A DNA stretch of 64,000 nucleotides from Achromobacter pestifer (GCF_013267355.1 NZ_CP053985.1:2170001-2234000); one strand, 5' to 3'. Positions 18,793 to 27,016 are shown, counted from the stretch's first letter. Numbers and translations are program-made. Notes: generated from the sequence alone by a model not told the origin.

Positions 18793-19791
18793 ATGGCGTG
18801 GACTGAGGATCGGCCCTTTCAGGCGCTGGCACTGACGGGCGGAGGCTATCGAGGCCTTTTCACTGCATGCGCGCTTCAGGAGATAGAAGAGCACATCGGC
18901 GAGCCCATCGGCCGACGGTTTGACCTTTCCTATGGCACCTCGATCGGTGGGATCATCGCACTGGCCGTAGCGTTCGAAGTCCCAATGCAGAAGGTGGTAC
19001 ACGCATTCGCGCAGTCAGGCGAAAGGATCTTTCCGCCGCGCAATAAGCCGACGGGCGCTTTCAGCAAGGGTTGGGACATCGTAAAGCACTGGAATCATCC
19101 CCGCTACCGCTCACAGGCCCTTCGCGACGTGATCACAAGCCTCATCCCTGAAGACGCGACCTTGAACGACGCAACACACGCTGTCGGCATCCCCGCGGTC
19201 AACGTCACCAGCGGACGTCCACAGGTCTTCAAGACCCGGCACAAGGCCGAGTGGACCCGCGACTGGAAGTACCGCGCGGTGGACGTGGCGCTGGCCACTT
19301 CGGCGGCCCCAACCTTCTTCGAGCTGGCCGAACTTGACGGCCAGCTCTATGCCGACGGCGGCCTGTACGCCAATGCCCCGGATCTGCTGGCGCTTCACGA
19401 GGCCGAACACTTCTTCGGCGTGCCCAGCGATGCCGTCCGCATTCTCAGCGTCGGCACGACGACCAACATGTACTCCCTATCCTTCGAGTCCGGCCGCGAG
19501 CTGGGCATCCAAGGCTGGATGGATGACAACCGACTTTTCTCCGTCACGATCTCTTCGCAGCAGCAGTTGGTGGACCAGCTGATGCAGCACAAGCTGAAGG
19601 ATCGGTACTTCCGCCTCGACGCACTCCCATCAAACGAGCAGGCCAAAGACCTCGGCTTGGACGTAGCGACCGAGGCTGCGCGGCGCACACTAATGGCCCT
19701 AGGCAAGAAAGCGGCCAGCGACATCCTCAACACGAAGTTGGCGCCATTTCTGAGACACGAGCCCCAGATGACCTTGGTTCGGAGCGGCTGA
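18793..19791 (+). CDS. capV: CBASS effector: patatin-like phospholipase CapV
   Basis: 332 residues. Patatin phospholipase hallmarks are all present: oxyanion glycines GGGYRG (16-21), nucleophile Ser50 in GTSIGG, and catalytic Asp188 in ADGGLY. The sequence follows the CapV type that is activated by a cyclic dinucleotide and degrades membrane phospholipids, killing the phage-infected cell. AGGAG lies 8-12 bp before ATG 18793. In canonical loci capV is the first gene of the synthase operon. Here it is on the opposite strand and converges on the capV-less operon at 20243-23483. Effector assignment rests on motifs and neighbourhood. Confidence 0.9.
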   Translation: MAWTEDRPFQALALTGGGYRGLFTACALQEIEEHIGEPIGRRFDLSYGTSIGGIIALAVAFEVPMQKVVHAFAQSGERIFPPRNKPTGAFSKGWDIVKHWNHPRYRSQALRDVITSLIPEDATLNDATHAVGIPAVNVTSGRPQVFKTRHKAEWTRDWKYRAVDVALATSAAPTFFELAELDGQLYADGGLYANAPDLLALHEAEHFFGVPSDAVRILSVGTTTNMYSLSFESGRELGIQGWMDDNRLFSVTISSQQQLVDQLMQHKLKDRYFRLDALPSNEQAKDLGLDVATEAARRTLMALGKKAASDILNTKLAPFLRHEPQMTLVRSG

Positions 19792-19877
19792 CGTGGTCCG
19801 CGTCAGCTCCACGACGTGGCAGCGTGAAGTTCTGCAGGCTCAATGCGCTACTAGACATCGCCGAGCCCGCATCTTAA

Positions 19878-20210
19878 ACGGCGCACGAGGATGCGGCGGC
19901 GCTGATCTGGAGCGAGGCATTCGCTTTTCTGATGATGCTGCCGATCGTCGATGAAGTGGAGTTGGTGAACGACCACGCCTCGCGGGCGCTCATGGAGTGG
20001 CACGACATCGGCATCACGACCTAAACAGGCAACGCAGCGAATCGCCGTTCTGTGGTCAACCACCAAAACTGGGTGGCCGGGATCGTCAAGGGGTACACGC
20101 CGGTCTTTACTATCGCCACCCCCCATGTCGTCCCGCAGTTCACCACCGTCGAATGGACGATGCACAACAAGAGATTGGACGCCGACTTCAGCGGTCGTAC
20201 ACGAGTTTGA
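19878..20210 (+). pseudogene. Unrecognised coding remnant between capV and cap3
   Basis: One frame reads protein-like sequence (AFAFLMMLPIVDEVELVND, then GIVKGYTPVFTIATPHVVPQ) from 19878 to a TGA at 20208-20210, interrupted by an in-frame TAA at 20022-20024. It has no start codon with a ribosome site. I do not recognise the family. It may mark the place where the CBASS locus was rearranged. Confidence 0.4.
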
Positions 20211-20242
20211 GCATGATGCGCCAGCGCTGATCCTCTCCGCGC

Positions 20243-20728
20243 TCAGTAAACGTACGGCTGGAGCTGTTCTCGATCGCCGTTTCCATGCGTCAGTTCCACG
20301 TGCAGGGCGTCACGACCCACGATGACCGCCAGCAACGGGCGCTTGTCGGCGCGCAGCTTGGCAAGCTTCCGCCATTCGTCCACGTCAATGCCCGAGGGTG
20401 AGGGAATGTCCTGCGGGTGAGTGTGCCATTCGCCGATGTAGCGGGTTGTGCCGGCCGTGGAGCGCCAGAGGCGTTTCGCCACCGCGCGGTGCCCGAATGG
20501 CAACCGCTCAAAGAGGTAGCGGAATCGGCGGTCTAAACGCGTAGGAGTGGTGGCCAGGGTGACGAGCAGGCCGTGCTCGTGGACGGTCCCGAGCAGCACT
20601 CCGCCGCTTTCTGGTCGCTCACCCACTTGCACGTTCCTCTCGAACACTCCGCGGACCTCGTCGGAGAAATTCAGCAACAGGCTGCCGTCGCCGAGCGTCC
20701 AATCACTCACGTGGCGCACGCTGGGCAT
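20243..20728 (-). CDS. cap3: CBASS Cap3: JAMM isopeptidase
   Basis: 161 residues, a JAB/MPN+ metalloprotease. The full zinc motif is present: Glu40 (ERPESGG), His102-x-His104 in EWHTHPQ, Ser112 and Asp115 (PSPSGID), with exact HxHx7SxxD spacing. In type II CBASS, Cap3 removes Cap2-made conjugates from the CD-NTase and so limits activation. The start overlaps the cap2 stop by 22 bp, suggesting translational coupling. It is last in the minus-strand operon synthase-cap2-cap3. Confidence 0.9.
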   Translation of the reverse strand: MPSVRHVSDWTLGDGSLLLNFSDEVRGVFERNVQVGERPESGGVLLGTVHEHGLLVTLATTPTRLDRRFRYLFERLPFGHRAVAKRLWRSTAGTTRYIGEWHTHPQDIPSPSGIDVDEWRKLAKLRADKRPLLAVIVGRDALHVELTHGNGDREQLQPYVY

Positions 20729-22323
20729 CCTTTGTATCGAGGCGGTGTGCAGTCACTGAAGTGGACCTTGAGCTCTTGGGCCAGCACGCGCGTCCTGAAG
20801 GTGGGCGTTTCTGCGCCGTCCAGCCAGGCCTGTACCATCTCCATCGCAAGCGCAGCCGCCTGCACCGAGGCGGACGCCGGGAAGGGAACGTAGAGGCCCT
20901 CGCAGCCGTGGCCCTTCAAAACGACTTTTGGCGGTGCGTCAAACACGCGGTATTGATCCGCCATAGGAGGCTGCGACACGCAGCGCGCGCAAGCGTGCTC
21001 GGGTTTAGCCTGCAACAGGGCACGGACGGCTACACCGGCTCCCTCGACCCAAGCCGTCAGGAACGGCACCCTGTCTGAGTGCTTCCACGTTAGCCAATCA
21101 GTCAGCCCCTGTTCGCCGGTGGCGTCGATCAGCAGGTCCAGTGGTCCTAGGGTCATCTCTTTCGCGTTGTCGGTAACGGCCACGACGTCGATCCCAGGCG
21201 CGACGCGACGAAGCTCTTCGCGCATCGCCTCGGCCTTGTTCACCAGTAAGGCGTTAAAGCCCAGGCGGTGGCGACCAAGGTTGCCGGGTTCAAAGCTGCC
21301 CATGTCCACCAATGTCAGCTTGCCACCGATGGTACCTGCTCCGGCCTTCGCGAGCATCTCGGCAAGGTAGCCTCCGATGGTTCCGCATCCAATCAGTCCA
21401 ACCTTGAGCCCAGCTAGCGTCTTCGAGCCGGGGAGGTTTCGCCCGGCGAGGTAGTTGTCATCGATGCGATAGACCGAGATCCTGCGGATTGGCAGGCGGT
21501 AGAGGTCCTCGCGCATGGACGATTTTGTTCCCACGCTGGCCAATTGGCGCTTCAGCTCCACCTCGATGCCGTACTGCACCACCGGCGAATCGATCAGGAC
21601 TAGTACCCGGGTCGCCTTCCGTCGGAACAAGTCCATGAGCCGCCGCTCGATCTTCTTTCGGCACAGCGGGTCCAGCGTGCCCTGCCATTGCAGGAACGCT
21701 TGGACGGTTGTCGGCGGCCAGCTGCTCTGCAGCGGCATCGGCGGCGACTTGGTGAACACCCGAAAAGCGGACAACTCGATCTTGGGCAGCCCAAGGCCAA
21801 TGGCCTCCAGCTTCGCGCGGGTCCGGGCCTTATCGTCCGTGACGAATGTGACCTTCTGGCCGAAGGTGTAGGCCTCGAGGATGCCCGGCCGGCTTTCGTT
21901 CACGTCCAGCATGCACGAGGTGGTACCCCAGGTAACGTGGAACTCCTCTGCTAGGTCATCAACCATCTCGCCAGCCAAGATGTCTTCCAGGACCTGCTCG
22001 GCACGGTCCAAGCAAGCCAATGTCTGTCGAATAGGGTCGAAGAAGTCGAAGATAACCGAGCCCGAAGCCAGGTAGCACAAGTATCCATCTTTGCTCAGGT
22101 GAGGCAGCAACTCACGCTTGTCAACGGGCAATGGGGTCAGCCAGACTCGAGGAAAATCGTCCAACGCCGACGAGACGGCGATCTCACAGGGATAGCGCTG
22201 CGACTTCAGCCTGAGCTCGCCGGTGAACATCAACCAGCCTTTCCAGCCACGGCCGACGTAGGAAAAGCCACGCTGTTGCAGCGCGGCGGTCAGGTCTGGA
22301 ATCGCGACTTTCGCGAATTTCAT
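20707..22323 (-). CDS. cap2: CBASS Cap2: E2-E1 fusion conjugating enzyme
   Basis: 538 residues. The N-terminal third is E2-like, with a candidate active cysteine in [10 protein letters not shown] (Cys83). The C-terminal half is a ThiF/E1 adenylation domain: nucleotide-binding [16 protein letters not shown] (about 309-323), [18 protein letters not shown], and zinc-type CARC and CPAC pairs near the end. Cap2 proteins attach the C terminus of the CD-NTase to target molecules, which boosts signalling. Its ATG overlaps the synthase stop as ATGA (22320-22323), so the two are translationally coupled. Family and role are well supported by order and motifs. Confidence 0.9.
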   Translation of the reverse strand: MKFAKVAIPDLTAALQQRGFSYVGRGWKGWLMFTGELRLKSQRYPCEIAVSSALDDFPRVWLTPLPVDKRELLPHLSKDGYLCYLASGSVIFDFFDPIRQTLACLDRAEQVLEDILAGEMVDDLAEEFHVTWGTTSCMLDVNESRPGILEAYTFGQKVTFVTDDKARTRAKLEAIGLGLPKIELSAFRVFTKSPPMPLQSSWPPTTVQAFLQWQGTLDPLCRKKIERRLMDLFRRKATRVLVLIDSPVVQYGIEVELKRQLASVGTKSSMREDLYRLPIRRISVYRIDDNYLAGRNLPGSKTLAGLKVGLIGCGTIGGYLAEMLAKAGAGTIGGKLTLVDMGSFEPGNLGRHRLGFNALLVNKAEAMREELRRVAPGIDVVAVTDNAKEMTLGPLDLLIDATGEQGLTDWLTWKHSDRVPFLTAWVEGAGVAVRALLQAKPEHACARCVSQPPMADQYRVFDAPPKVVLKGHGCEGLYVPFPASASVQAAALAMEMVQAWLDGAETPTFRTRVLAQELKVHFSDCTPPRYKGCPACAT

Positions 22324-23483
22324 CCGGCGCGAGTCCGACCCATCAGTTCGGACGGACCCGCGATTGCCGGAGAGGAAGCGATGGCGGCTACAACGGCCGA
22401 GGCCATCGCGGCCTCCTTGACGCGGTCGGGGCGGTCAGGGAAGCGCGGCCCGAACAGGTCCTGCAACCATATGCATGCCTGCTCGGCGTTGCCGGCGTCT
22501 AGGGCGGCCTGAAGGCGGCAGCTCAAATCCTCAAACTGTAGCGCAGCCTGTTCAACCATATCCGCGTCATCGCTGGATGCCCGTAGACGGTCGGTCAGCG
22601 ACTCCTTCGAATTAACTGGGTTGCTAACGCCCTTGCGAAGCGCCGCCGGCAGCTGCTTCACAACATCGGCAAGCGCCTGGTCATCGCGGCGATCTTGTTT
22701 TACGAACAGGGGCGACGCCGCCGCCATCAGCAGGATCGAACTGGGGCCGCCCGACTTCCAGGTCCAGTCGCGGTAGGCCTTGATGTAGCGCACTACGCGG
22801 CGCAGCTGCTCGCCTCTGGTCTCGACCTGGTCGACGAACCATTCCTTTACCGGGCGAGGGTCGGAGTGCATCCAGCCTTCTTCGCGGTGGGCCAGCAGCA
22901 CCTTCGTCTTGGGTAGATCTTCCCAGCTGTCCATCACTGCATCAGCGGCGTTGCGACTCTCGAGAGACGCGCGCATGACGTTCACAGCCTTGACGAGGGT
23001 ATCGAACTCCTTGTCCGGGATTGCGTACAGGGGGATGTCGATATGGGCAAGATCGCTGATCTCCACGCGGATGCAGGTGGGTTTTCTGGAGAGCTTCCAG
23101 CCTTTCTCGTACACGAGGTCAGCCAAGGCCTTTTCCCCCATGTCGAAGAACACGTCGGCTGCGACACTGGGGTGGTCTGTCTGGTTCAGGAAGCTGAGCG
23201 GCAGGTAGCATCCGTCGTCGACGTCGGCCTGCTGGGGCCGCTGCGCCGGAGCGTTTAGCGTCTTGTACGCCCAGGAGCCCTGGGTGAAAAATCGCGGTTG
23301 AGGGATCTTGCCGGGATGGCCTTCCGCCGCGTAGACACGGGGGATGCCGTCCCGCAGCGCCAACCGGACTTCATTCTTGGCTTCGGCGATGTCCCTGCGA
23401 TCGTCATCGCGCAGGTTCAAATTGCCGAAGAGGCAAGGTTCAGATTCGACTTCTGTGTAAAAAAGGGCGCTCAGATTCAGCAT
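22320..23483 (-). CDS. CBASS cyclic nucleotide synthase, DncV-like CD-NTase
   Basis: 387 residues. Nucleotidyltransferase motif: QGSWAYKT with Gly69-Ser70, metal-binding Asp87 and Asp89 in [11 protein letters not shown], third Asp149 in HIDIPLY. These and the late [10 protein letters not shown] match Vibrio DncV, the clade A synthase of 3',3'-cGAMP, so that product is the likely one. The protein ends GRTRAG with a C-terminal glycine, the residue Cap2 uses for conjugation in studied type II systems. It heads a three-gene operon with Cap2 and Cap3. Confidence 0.9.
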   Translation of the reverse strand: MLNLSALFYTEVESEPCLFGNLNLRDDDRRDIAEAKNEVRLALRDGIPRVYAAEGHPGKIPQPRFFTQGSWAYKTLNAPAQRPQQADVDDGCYLPLSFLNQTDHPSVAADVFFDMGEKALADLVYEKGWKLSRKPTCIRVEISDLAHIDIPLYAIPDKEFDTLVKAVNVMRASLESRNAADAVMDSWEDLPKTKVLLAHREEGWMHSDPRPVKEWFVDQVETRGEQLRRVVRYIKAYRDWTWKSGGPSSILLMAAASPLFVKQDRRDDQALADVVKQLPAALRKGVSNPVNSKESLTDRLRASSDDADMVEQAALQFEDLSCRLQAALDAGNAEQACIWLQDLFGPRFPDRPDRVKEAAMASAVVAAIASSPAIAGPSELMGRTRAG

Positions 23484-24060
23484 GGGTGGAAGGGTATGAG
23501 GTGGACGGCACGACGCGTGTCCAACGCATCGCCTGTAGTTGTCGAGCCACCCATTTCACCCTTTAGTCGACAAGCCGACTACTGCTCCAAAGCGTGCTAA
23601 GGATTTCGACGTTAACAAAGTGGTGACGCCGTTAGGTTTTTCAATAGCCCCACGCCCCTCATAGGGATATTACCTATAAGCCTTGGAAGGCGCTGCTCAA
23701 ACAACTTGCAAGCGTCCGTAGTGCCAGCACAGAGCTGTGTTTAATCTAAGCGCAAAACAAACAGAGCCTGACTTTGCATCTCAGGCATGCGCGCGAATCC
23801 GTCATTTTAATGGCAGTAATGCACTATTTCGTGACCGTTCGCAGCACGATGCCCAAGGATGGCTCGCCGTGCAAAGCATACGGAATCCCAATGGCTGCTT
23901 TGGGTCGATAGCGGTCGGCGCGGATGAGGCTCCGCTCTGGCTTCAGGCCAGCTTCAGTGAACCACGTCATAAGCTGAATGGACCTCGTCCTTCGGCGCCT
24001 TCAGAACGAAGCGCTGCGCAGTCCGGGCTGCTCCCGGCGGGCAGCCACAACCCTCTTTAC
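23484..24060. other. Gene-free stretch upstream of the CBASS operon
   Basis: No credible gene. The segment next to 23483 must carry the CBASS operon promoter, but no clear -35/-10 pair stands out. A copy of the dispersed motif (GCTTTGGGTCGATAGCGGTC, beginning at 23898) marks insertion debris further out. Confidence 0.4.
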
Positions 24061-24168
24061 GTGGACATCCTGTAGATAATTCGTAGTCACAAAGTCACAA
24101 CACGTAGACAGTCGGCAGACAGCAGGCGACACTGTGTAGACAAACAGTAGACTGAATGTAGACGTCAC
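24061..24168 (+). repeat. Helically phased array of ten 10-11 bp direct repeats
   Basis: Ten units beginning with GTAGAC-like hexamers start at 24061 (GTGGAC), 24072 (GTAGAT), 24083 (GTAGTC), 24094 (GTCACA), 24104 (GTAGAC), 24115 (GCAGAC), 24125 (GGCGAC), 24136, 24147 and 24158 (all GTAGAC). Spacings are 11,11,11,10,11,10,11,11,11 bp, one DNA turn each, so all units face one side of the helix. Intervening bases are not conserved. The period is not a multiple of three and no gene spans it. Such arrays are known as binding sites for partition/stability proteins (parC of plasmid R1, StbA repeats of R388); that role here is inference. Confidence 0.8.
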
Positions 24169-24344
24169 CGGAGTTTTGGCGCATTTCTGATCTGGAAAGT
24201 CTCTTTCGTCGCCGTTTGTGTACAAGTGAAAGTTGAAAGAATGCCATATGCGCCGCGGACTTGGGTGTCGTCGGAGGCTTTCGGTGTCATACAAAGGAAA
24301 AGCACTCTCCTCAAGAGGAATCACAATAAATCAAAGAGATAGCG

Positions 24345-24479
24345 GCACCCGCGGGGTGCGTTCTGTGTGGTGGCTTTAAGGGATCCGCCGCCGCCCTGGC
24401 GGCGGGGACCTTAAGGGCACCTGTGAGCGTCCGGGGGACGCTCACGAAGTCCGCAGGACGGCCCCGCCGGCGCAGCCGG
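24345..24479. repeat. Cluster of GC-rich hairpins
   Basis: Five inverted repeats in 135 bp: GCACCC/GGGTGC (24345-24359), CCGCCGCC/GGCGGCGG (24388-24405), GTGAGCGTCC/GGACGCTCAC with a GGG loop (24423-24445), GTCC/GGAC (24449-24459) and CCGG/CCGG (24467-24479). None has a T-run. It lies between the phased array and the insertion sequence. A structured RNA, origin or transfer-origin component are all possible; no gene is present. Confidence 0.6.
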
Positions 24480-24515
24480 TGGGAATGGCCGCCCCGCATG
24501 AAACCACCGCCACAA

Positions 24516-24533
24516 CCAATGCAAAAGGCCGCC
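24516..24533. terminator. Left half of an IS-split bidirectional terminator
   Basis: CCAATGCAAAAGGCCGCC here is the exact reverse complement of 25992-26009. If the IS and one target copy are removed, the halves form an 18-bp perfect stem with loop TAG, and the A4/T4 tracts flank a GC core as in a bidirectional rho-independent terminator. It would end the minus-strand toxin-antitoxin/higA transcripts. The IS now separates the arms by 1.46 kb. Confidence 0.75.
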
Positions 24534-24586
24534 TATGAACTGACCCCCGAAAGTTGGACGTTGATCCAACCTTCGGGGGTTTTTAC

Positions 24587-25120
24587 ATGGCGAAGTACGA
24601 CGAGGGCTTCAAGCTCGAGGTAGTGAGGCAGTATCTGTCAGGGTCCGGGGGCTGCAAGTTGATTGCAGCTCGCCATGGACTTGATTATGCGGCGGTGAGG
24701 CGGTGGGTGAACGGTTACCAAGCCCACGGCATGTCCGGGCTGCGCCGCAAGAGTTCAAGCTATGACGCGGAGTTCAAGCTCAAGGTGCTCAAGCGGATGT
24801 GGCGCGAGCAATGGTCCCTGGCCCAGACGGCGGTAGCGTTTGACATTCGCTGCGCAGGCCATATTGGCAAATGGGCACGCCAGTATCATGCTGGAGGTAT
24901 CGACGCACTGCGGCCCCTTCCCAAGGGTCGCCCCAAGACCATGAGCACCAAGCCAGCCAAGCCCGACGTCCCCTTTACCGAACTGGACGACAAGCAGATC
25001 ATTGCCCGGCAGAACCAGGAGTTGATCGAATTGCGCGCCGAGGTCGCGTACTTAAAAAAACTCGATGCCTTGATCCAGGAAAAGAAGCGTGCGGCTGCGC
25101 AGAAAAAGCGCAAGCCGTGA
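24587..25120 (+). CDS. IS3-family transposase OrfA
   Basis: 177 residues from ATG 24587. Two helix-turn-helix-like segments (CKLIAARHGLDYAAVRRWVNGY and the WSLAQTAVAFDI region) and a C-terminal leucine-zipper-like helix (IIARQNQELIELRAEVAYLKKL) are typical of IS3-group OrfA, which binds the inverted repeats. The run of seven A at 25054-25060 within the zipper is the expected -1 programmed frameshift site for making OrfAB. The orfA stop (25118-25120) overlaps the start of the orfB frame. Confidence 0.9.
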   Translation: MAKYDEGFKLEVVRQYLSGSGGCKLIAARHGLDYAAVRRWVNGYQAHGMSGLRRKSSSYDAEFKLKVLKRMWREQWSLAQTAVAFDIRCAGHIGKWARQYHAGGIDALRPLPKGRPKTMSTKPAKPDVPFTELDDKQIIARQNQELIELRAEVAYLKKLDALIQEKKRAAAQKKRKP

Positions 25121-25954
25121 CTGGGTTGAGGCAGCAACATCCGTTGGCAGCCTTACTCAAGGCGGCCAGTCTGGCGCGCAGCACGTATTACTACCAGGTC
25201 AAGGTGGCTGAAGCTGCCGACAAGCATGCCGAGATCAAAGACAGGATCCGTGCTGTCTACGCACGCCACAAGGGCCGCTACGGCTACCGGCGCATCACAG
25301 CCGTGTTGCGCCCAGACGGGGCAGTGCGTGAACCACAAGACGGTGCAAAAACTGATGCAGACGCTCGGGCTGAGATCCTTGGTACGCCCGAAGAAATATC
25401 GTTCGTACCGAGGCGAGGTGGGCCGCGTGGCGCCGAACCTGCTGGCACGCCAGTTCGAGGCCAACAGGCCCAACCAGAAGTGGGTCACCGACGTGACCGA
25501 GTTCAATGTGCACGGTGAGAAGCTGTACTTGTCGCCGGTCATGGACCTGTACAACGGCGAGATCCTGGCCTACGAGACCAGCCGCCGGCCGCTGTTCCAG
25601 CTTGTGGGCAACATGCTGAAGAAAGCGTTGGCTCGACTCAGGCCAGGGGACCGTCCTGTTGTGCACTCCGACCAGGGTTGGCAATACCAGCAACCCTATT
25701 ACCGTCGGATGCTGCAAGCACGGTCGATTACGCAGAGCATGTCACGCAAGGGAAACTGCCTGGACAATGCCGCCATGGAAAGCTTCTTCGGCACGCTCAA
25801 GGCCGAGTTCTTCCACCTGAACCGCTTCGAGAGTGTCGACCAGTTGCAGGCCGGCATACGCCAGTACATCCGTTACTACAATCACGATCGCATCAAGCTC
25901 AAGCTGAAAGGCCTGAGCCCGGTGCAATACCGAACTCAGGCCTTCGGGCCTTAG
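25117..25954 (+). pseudogene. IS3-family transposase OrfB, frameshifted
   Basis: DDE integrase-core transposase. The N-terminal part (LAALLKAASLARSTYYYQVK, GRYGYRRITAVLR) is in the -1 frame relative to orfA. After 25310 the frame changes and the rest (NHKTVQKLMQTLGL, WVTDVTEF, HSDQGWQYQ, NAAMESFFGTLKAEFF) reads in the next frame. One extra C in CCC at 25311-25313 explains the break: dropping it restores LRQTGQCVNHKT. The DDE residues (WVTD, HSDQG, MESFFG) are all intact downstream. Either a real inactivating mutation or a sequencing error. Confidence 0.85.
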
Positions 25955-25991
25955 CTTCTGACCATCCAACTTCTGGGGGTCAGTTCACTAG

Positions 25992-26009
25992 GGCGGCCTT
26001 TTGCATTGG
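25992..26009. terminator. Right half of the IS-split terminator
   Basis: GGCGGCCTTTTGCATTGG pairs exactly with 24516-24533. It lies 17 bp beyond the stop of the minus-strand higA gene, the position expected for that operon's terminator. The outer flanks (CCGCCACAA and TTGTGGGCGG) also nearly pair, so the original inverted repeat was longer still. Confidence 0.75.
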
Positions 26010-26025
26010 CGGGTGTTGTGGGCGG

Positions 26026-26319
26026 TTAGGGCGCGTCAGCCAGATCGGCCAGCGGCCGAACAGGAGGTTGCTCACGCTGCAATGCCTGCCATAAGTCGTA
26101 ATTGGCCTGCATCGCCACCCATGCCTGGGCGGTGCTAGCCCCGGCCTGTTCCAGCCGGACCGCGAGGTCAGGGCTGATACCGGCCTTACCATTGAGGACG
26201 CGGGCCAGCGCCGCCCGAGACATGGCCAGCCGTGCGGCGGCTTCAGTCACGGATAGACCCAGGACCGCGATAACGTCCTCTCGGAGAATTTCGCCCGGAT
26301 GCGGTAGGTAGCGTGCCAT
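26026..26319 (-). CDS. higA: HigA-family antitoxin/regulator
   Basis: 97 residues starting MARYLPHPGEILRED, the hallmark opening of HigA proteins. An XRE helix-turn-helix follows (LSVTEAAARLAMSRAALARVLNGKAGISPDLAVRLE). HigA normally neutralises the mRNA interferase HigB and represses the promoter. No higB-type gene of the usual size lies directly upstream; the neighbour is an RHH antitoxin 50 bp away and then a RelE-like toxin. It may be an orphan or a second regulator for that pair. The longer frame starting at 26358 adds residues that do not fit the family. Confidence 0.85.
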   Translation of the reverse strand: MARYLPHPGEILREDVIAVLGLSVTEAAARLAMSRAALARVLNGKAGISPDLAVRLEQAGASTAQAWVAMQANYDLWQALQREQPPVRPLADLADAP

Positions 26320-26369
26320 CTCGATTCCTCGTCGCCATACTTCCCGCGCTCGCGTCACATGCGCAACAG

Positions 26370-26651
26370 TCAGGTTAGCTGGTGGGTTTTCAACCAGTCC
26401 TTCAACGCGTTGTTCATGCGAGTTTGCCAGCCTTGCCCGGTAGCCTTGAATGCCGACAAGACTTCCTCGTCAAGACGGATAGTAGTAGCCGACTTGCGAA
26501 CTGCGGCAGTGCTTCCAACAGGACGGCCACGCCGCCGCACAATCTCGTCCGGCGAATGCACGCGAGCATATTTACCGTCAACAGCCTGCTTGGCGCTGCG
26601 CAGCAACGCAGCCTCAAACTCGGCCATCTCAGTATCAACTTTCTTAGGCAT
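26370..26651 (-). CDS. Antitoxin, BrnA-like ribbon-helix-helix type
   Basis: 93 residues from MPKKVDTEM. The C-terminal half (SATTIRLDEEVLSAFKATGQGWQTRMNNALKDWLK) is the BrnA_antitoxin/RHH pattern. The start overlaps the toxin stop by 8 bp, so the toxin is translated first and the pair is coupled. This is the reverse of the common antitoxin-first order but normal for RelE/HigB-like pairs. It probably neutralises the 26644-26955 product and binds the AT-rich palindrome upstream. Confidence 0.82.
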   Translation of the reverse strand: MPKKVDTEMAEFEAALLRSAKQAVDGKYARVHSPDEIVRRRGRPVGSTAAVRKSATTIRLDEEVLSAFKATGQGWQTRMNNALKDWLKTHQLT

Positions 26652-26955
26652 CAAAGCACTCCTTGAGTTTGGCGAGAAACGAGGCGGGGAGGTTATCGAA
26701 CTTGGCCTTCGCGTACACGATGAGCAGCACAACCTCACCGCTCGCCAATCTGAGGTAATAGATCACTCGGGCACCACCGCGCTTGCCCATCCCGGCGCGA
26801 GACCATCGCACCTTTCTGCATCCCCCCGAACCGGGGATCACATCCCCCGCTTCCGGATTGGCTGCAATCCAATCCACAAATGCCTCCCGTTCGGAGTCGC
26901 TCCACACCTTCGCGGACCAGGCGCTGAATTCATCGGTTTCGATCACGGTTAGCAT
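26644..26955 (-). CDS. RelE/HigB-like toxin
   Basis: 103 residues: MLTVIETDEFSAWSAKVW, IAANPEAGDVIPGSGGCRKVRW, GKRGGARVIYYLRL and LIVYAKAKFDNLP follow the 'type II toxin RelE/ParE family' profile used for plasmid HigB-like ribosome-dependent mRNA interferases. It heads the minus-strand toxin-antitoxin operon. The promoter region is very AT-rich with a palindrome at 26961-26976. Confidence 0.85.
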   Translation of the reverse strand: MLTVIETDEFSAWSAKVWSDSEREAFVDWIAANPEAGDVIPGSGGCRKVRWSRAGMGKRGGARVIYYLRLASGEVVLLIVYAKAKFDNLPASFLAKLKECFDA

Positions 26956-26960
26956 AAATT

Positions 26961-26976
26961 AATTGTACTAACAATT
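26961..26976. promoter_or_regulatory. Palindrome in the toxin-antitoxin promoter
   Basis: AATTGT/ACAATT with a 4-base loop, 6 bp upstream of the toxin start, in an AT-rich pocket (26955-26985) that contrasts with the GC-rich surroundings. Position and symmetry fit an autoregulatory operator for the RHH antitoxin. Confidence 0.5.
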
Positions 26977-27016
26977 TAATATTGACGCAAGGCTTCCCAT
27001 CCAACGAGGCGACGAC

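Larger units (their letters stand above)
24536..25987 (+). mobile_element. IS3-family insertion sequence (IS150-like), 1452 bp
   Basis: Terminal inverted repeats start TGAACTGACCCCC at both ends and match at 22 of the first 25 positions (left continues GAAAGTTGGACG, right AGAAGTTGGATG). The element is flanked by a 3-bp target duplication CTA (24533-24535 and 25988-25990). It encodes orfA and orfB in the -1 frameshift arrangement with an A7 slippery run at 25054-25060. OrfB carries a 1-bp insertion, so the element is probably not autonomous. Confidence 0.93.

Noticed and set aside
24066..24073. CATCCTGT as a transfer-origin nick site
   Set aside because: Eight bases is too short to call, it lies inside the phased array, and no relaxase gene is in the window; kept only as a remark.
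24061..24168. CRISPR array
   Set aside because: Repeats of 6 bp every 10-11 bp are far too short and close; there are no cas genes.
24001..24324. 107-residue minus-strand open frame across the phased repeats
   Set aside because: No domain, no ribosome site, and the 10-11 bp period is out of step with codons.
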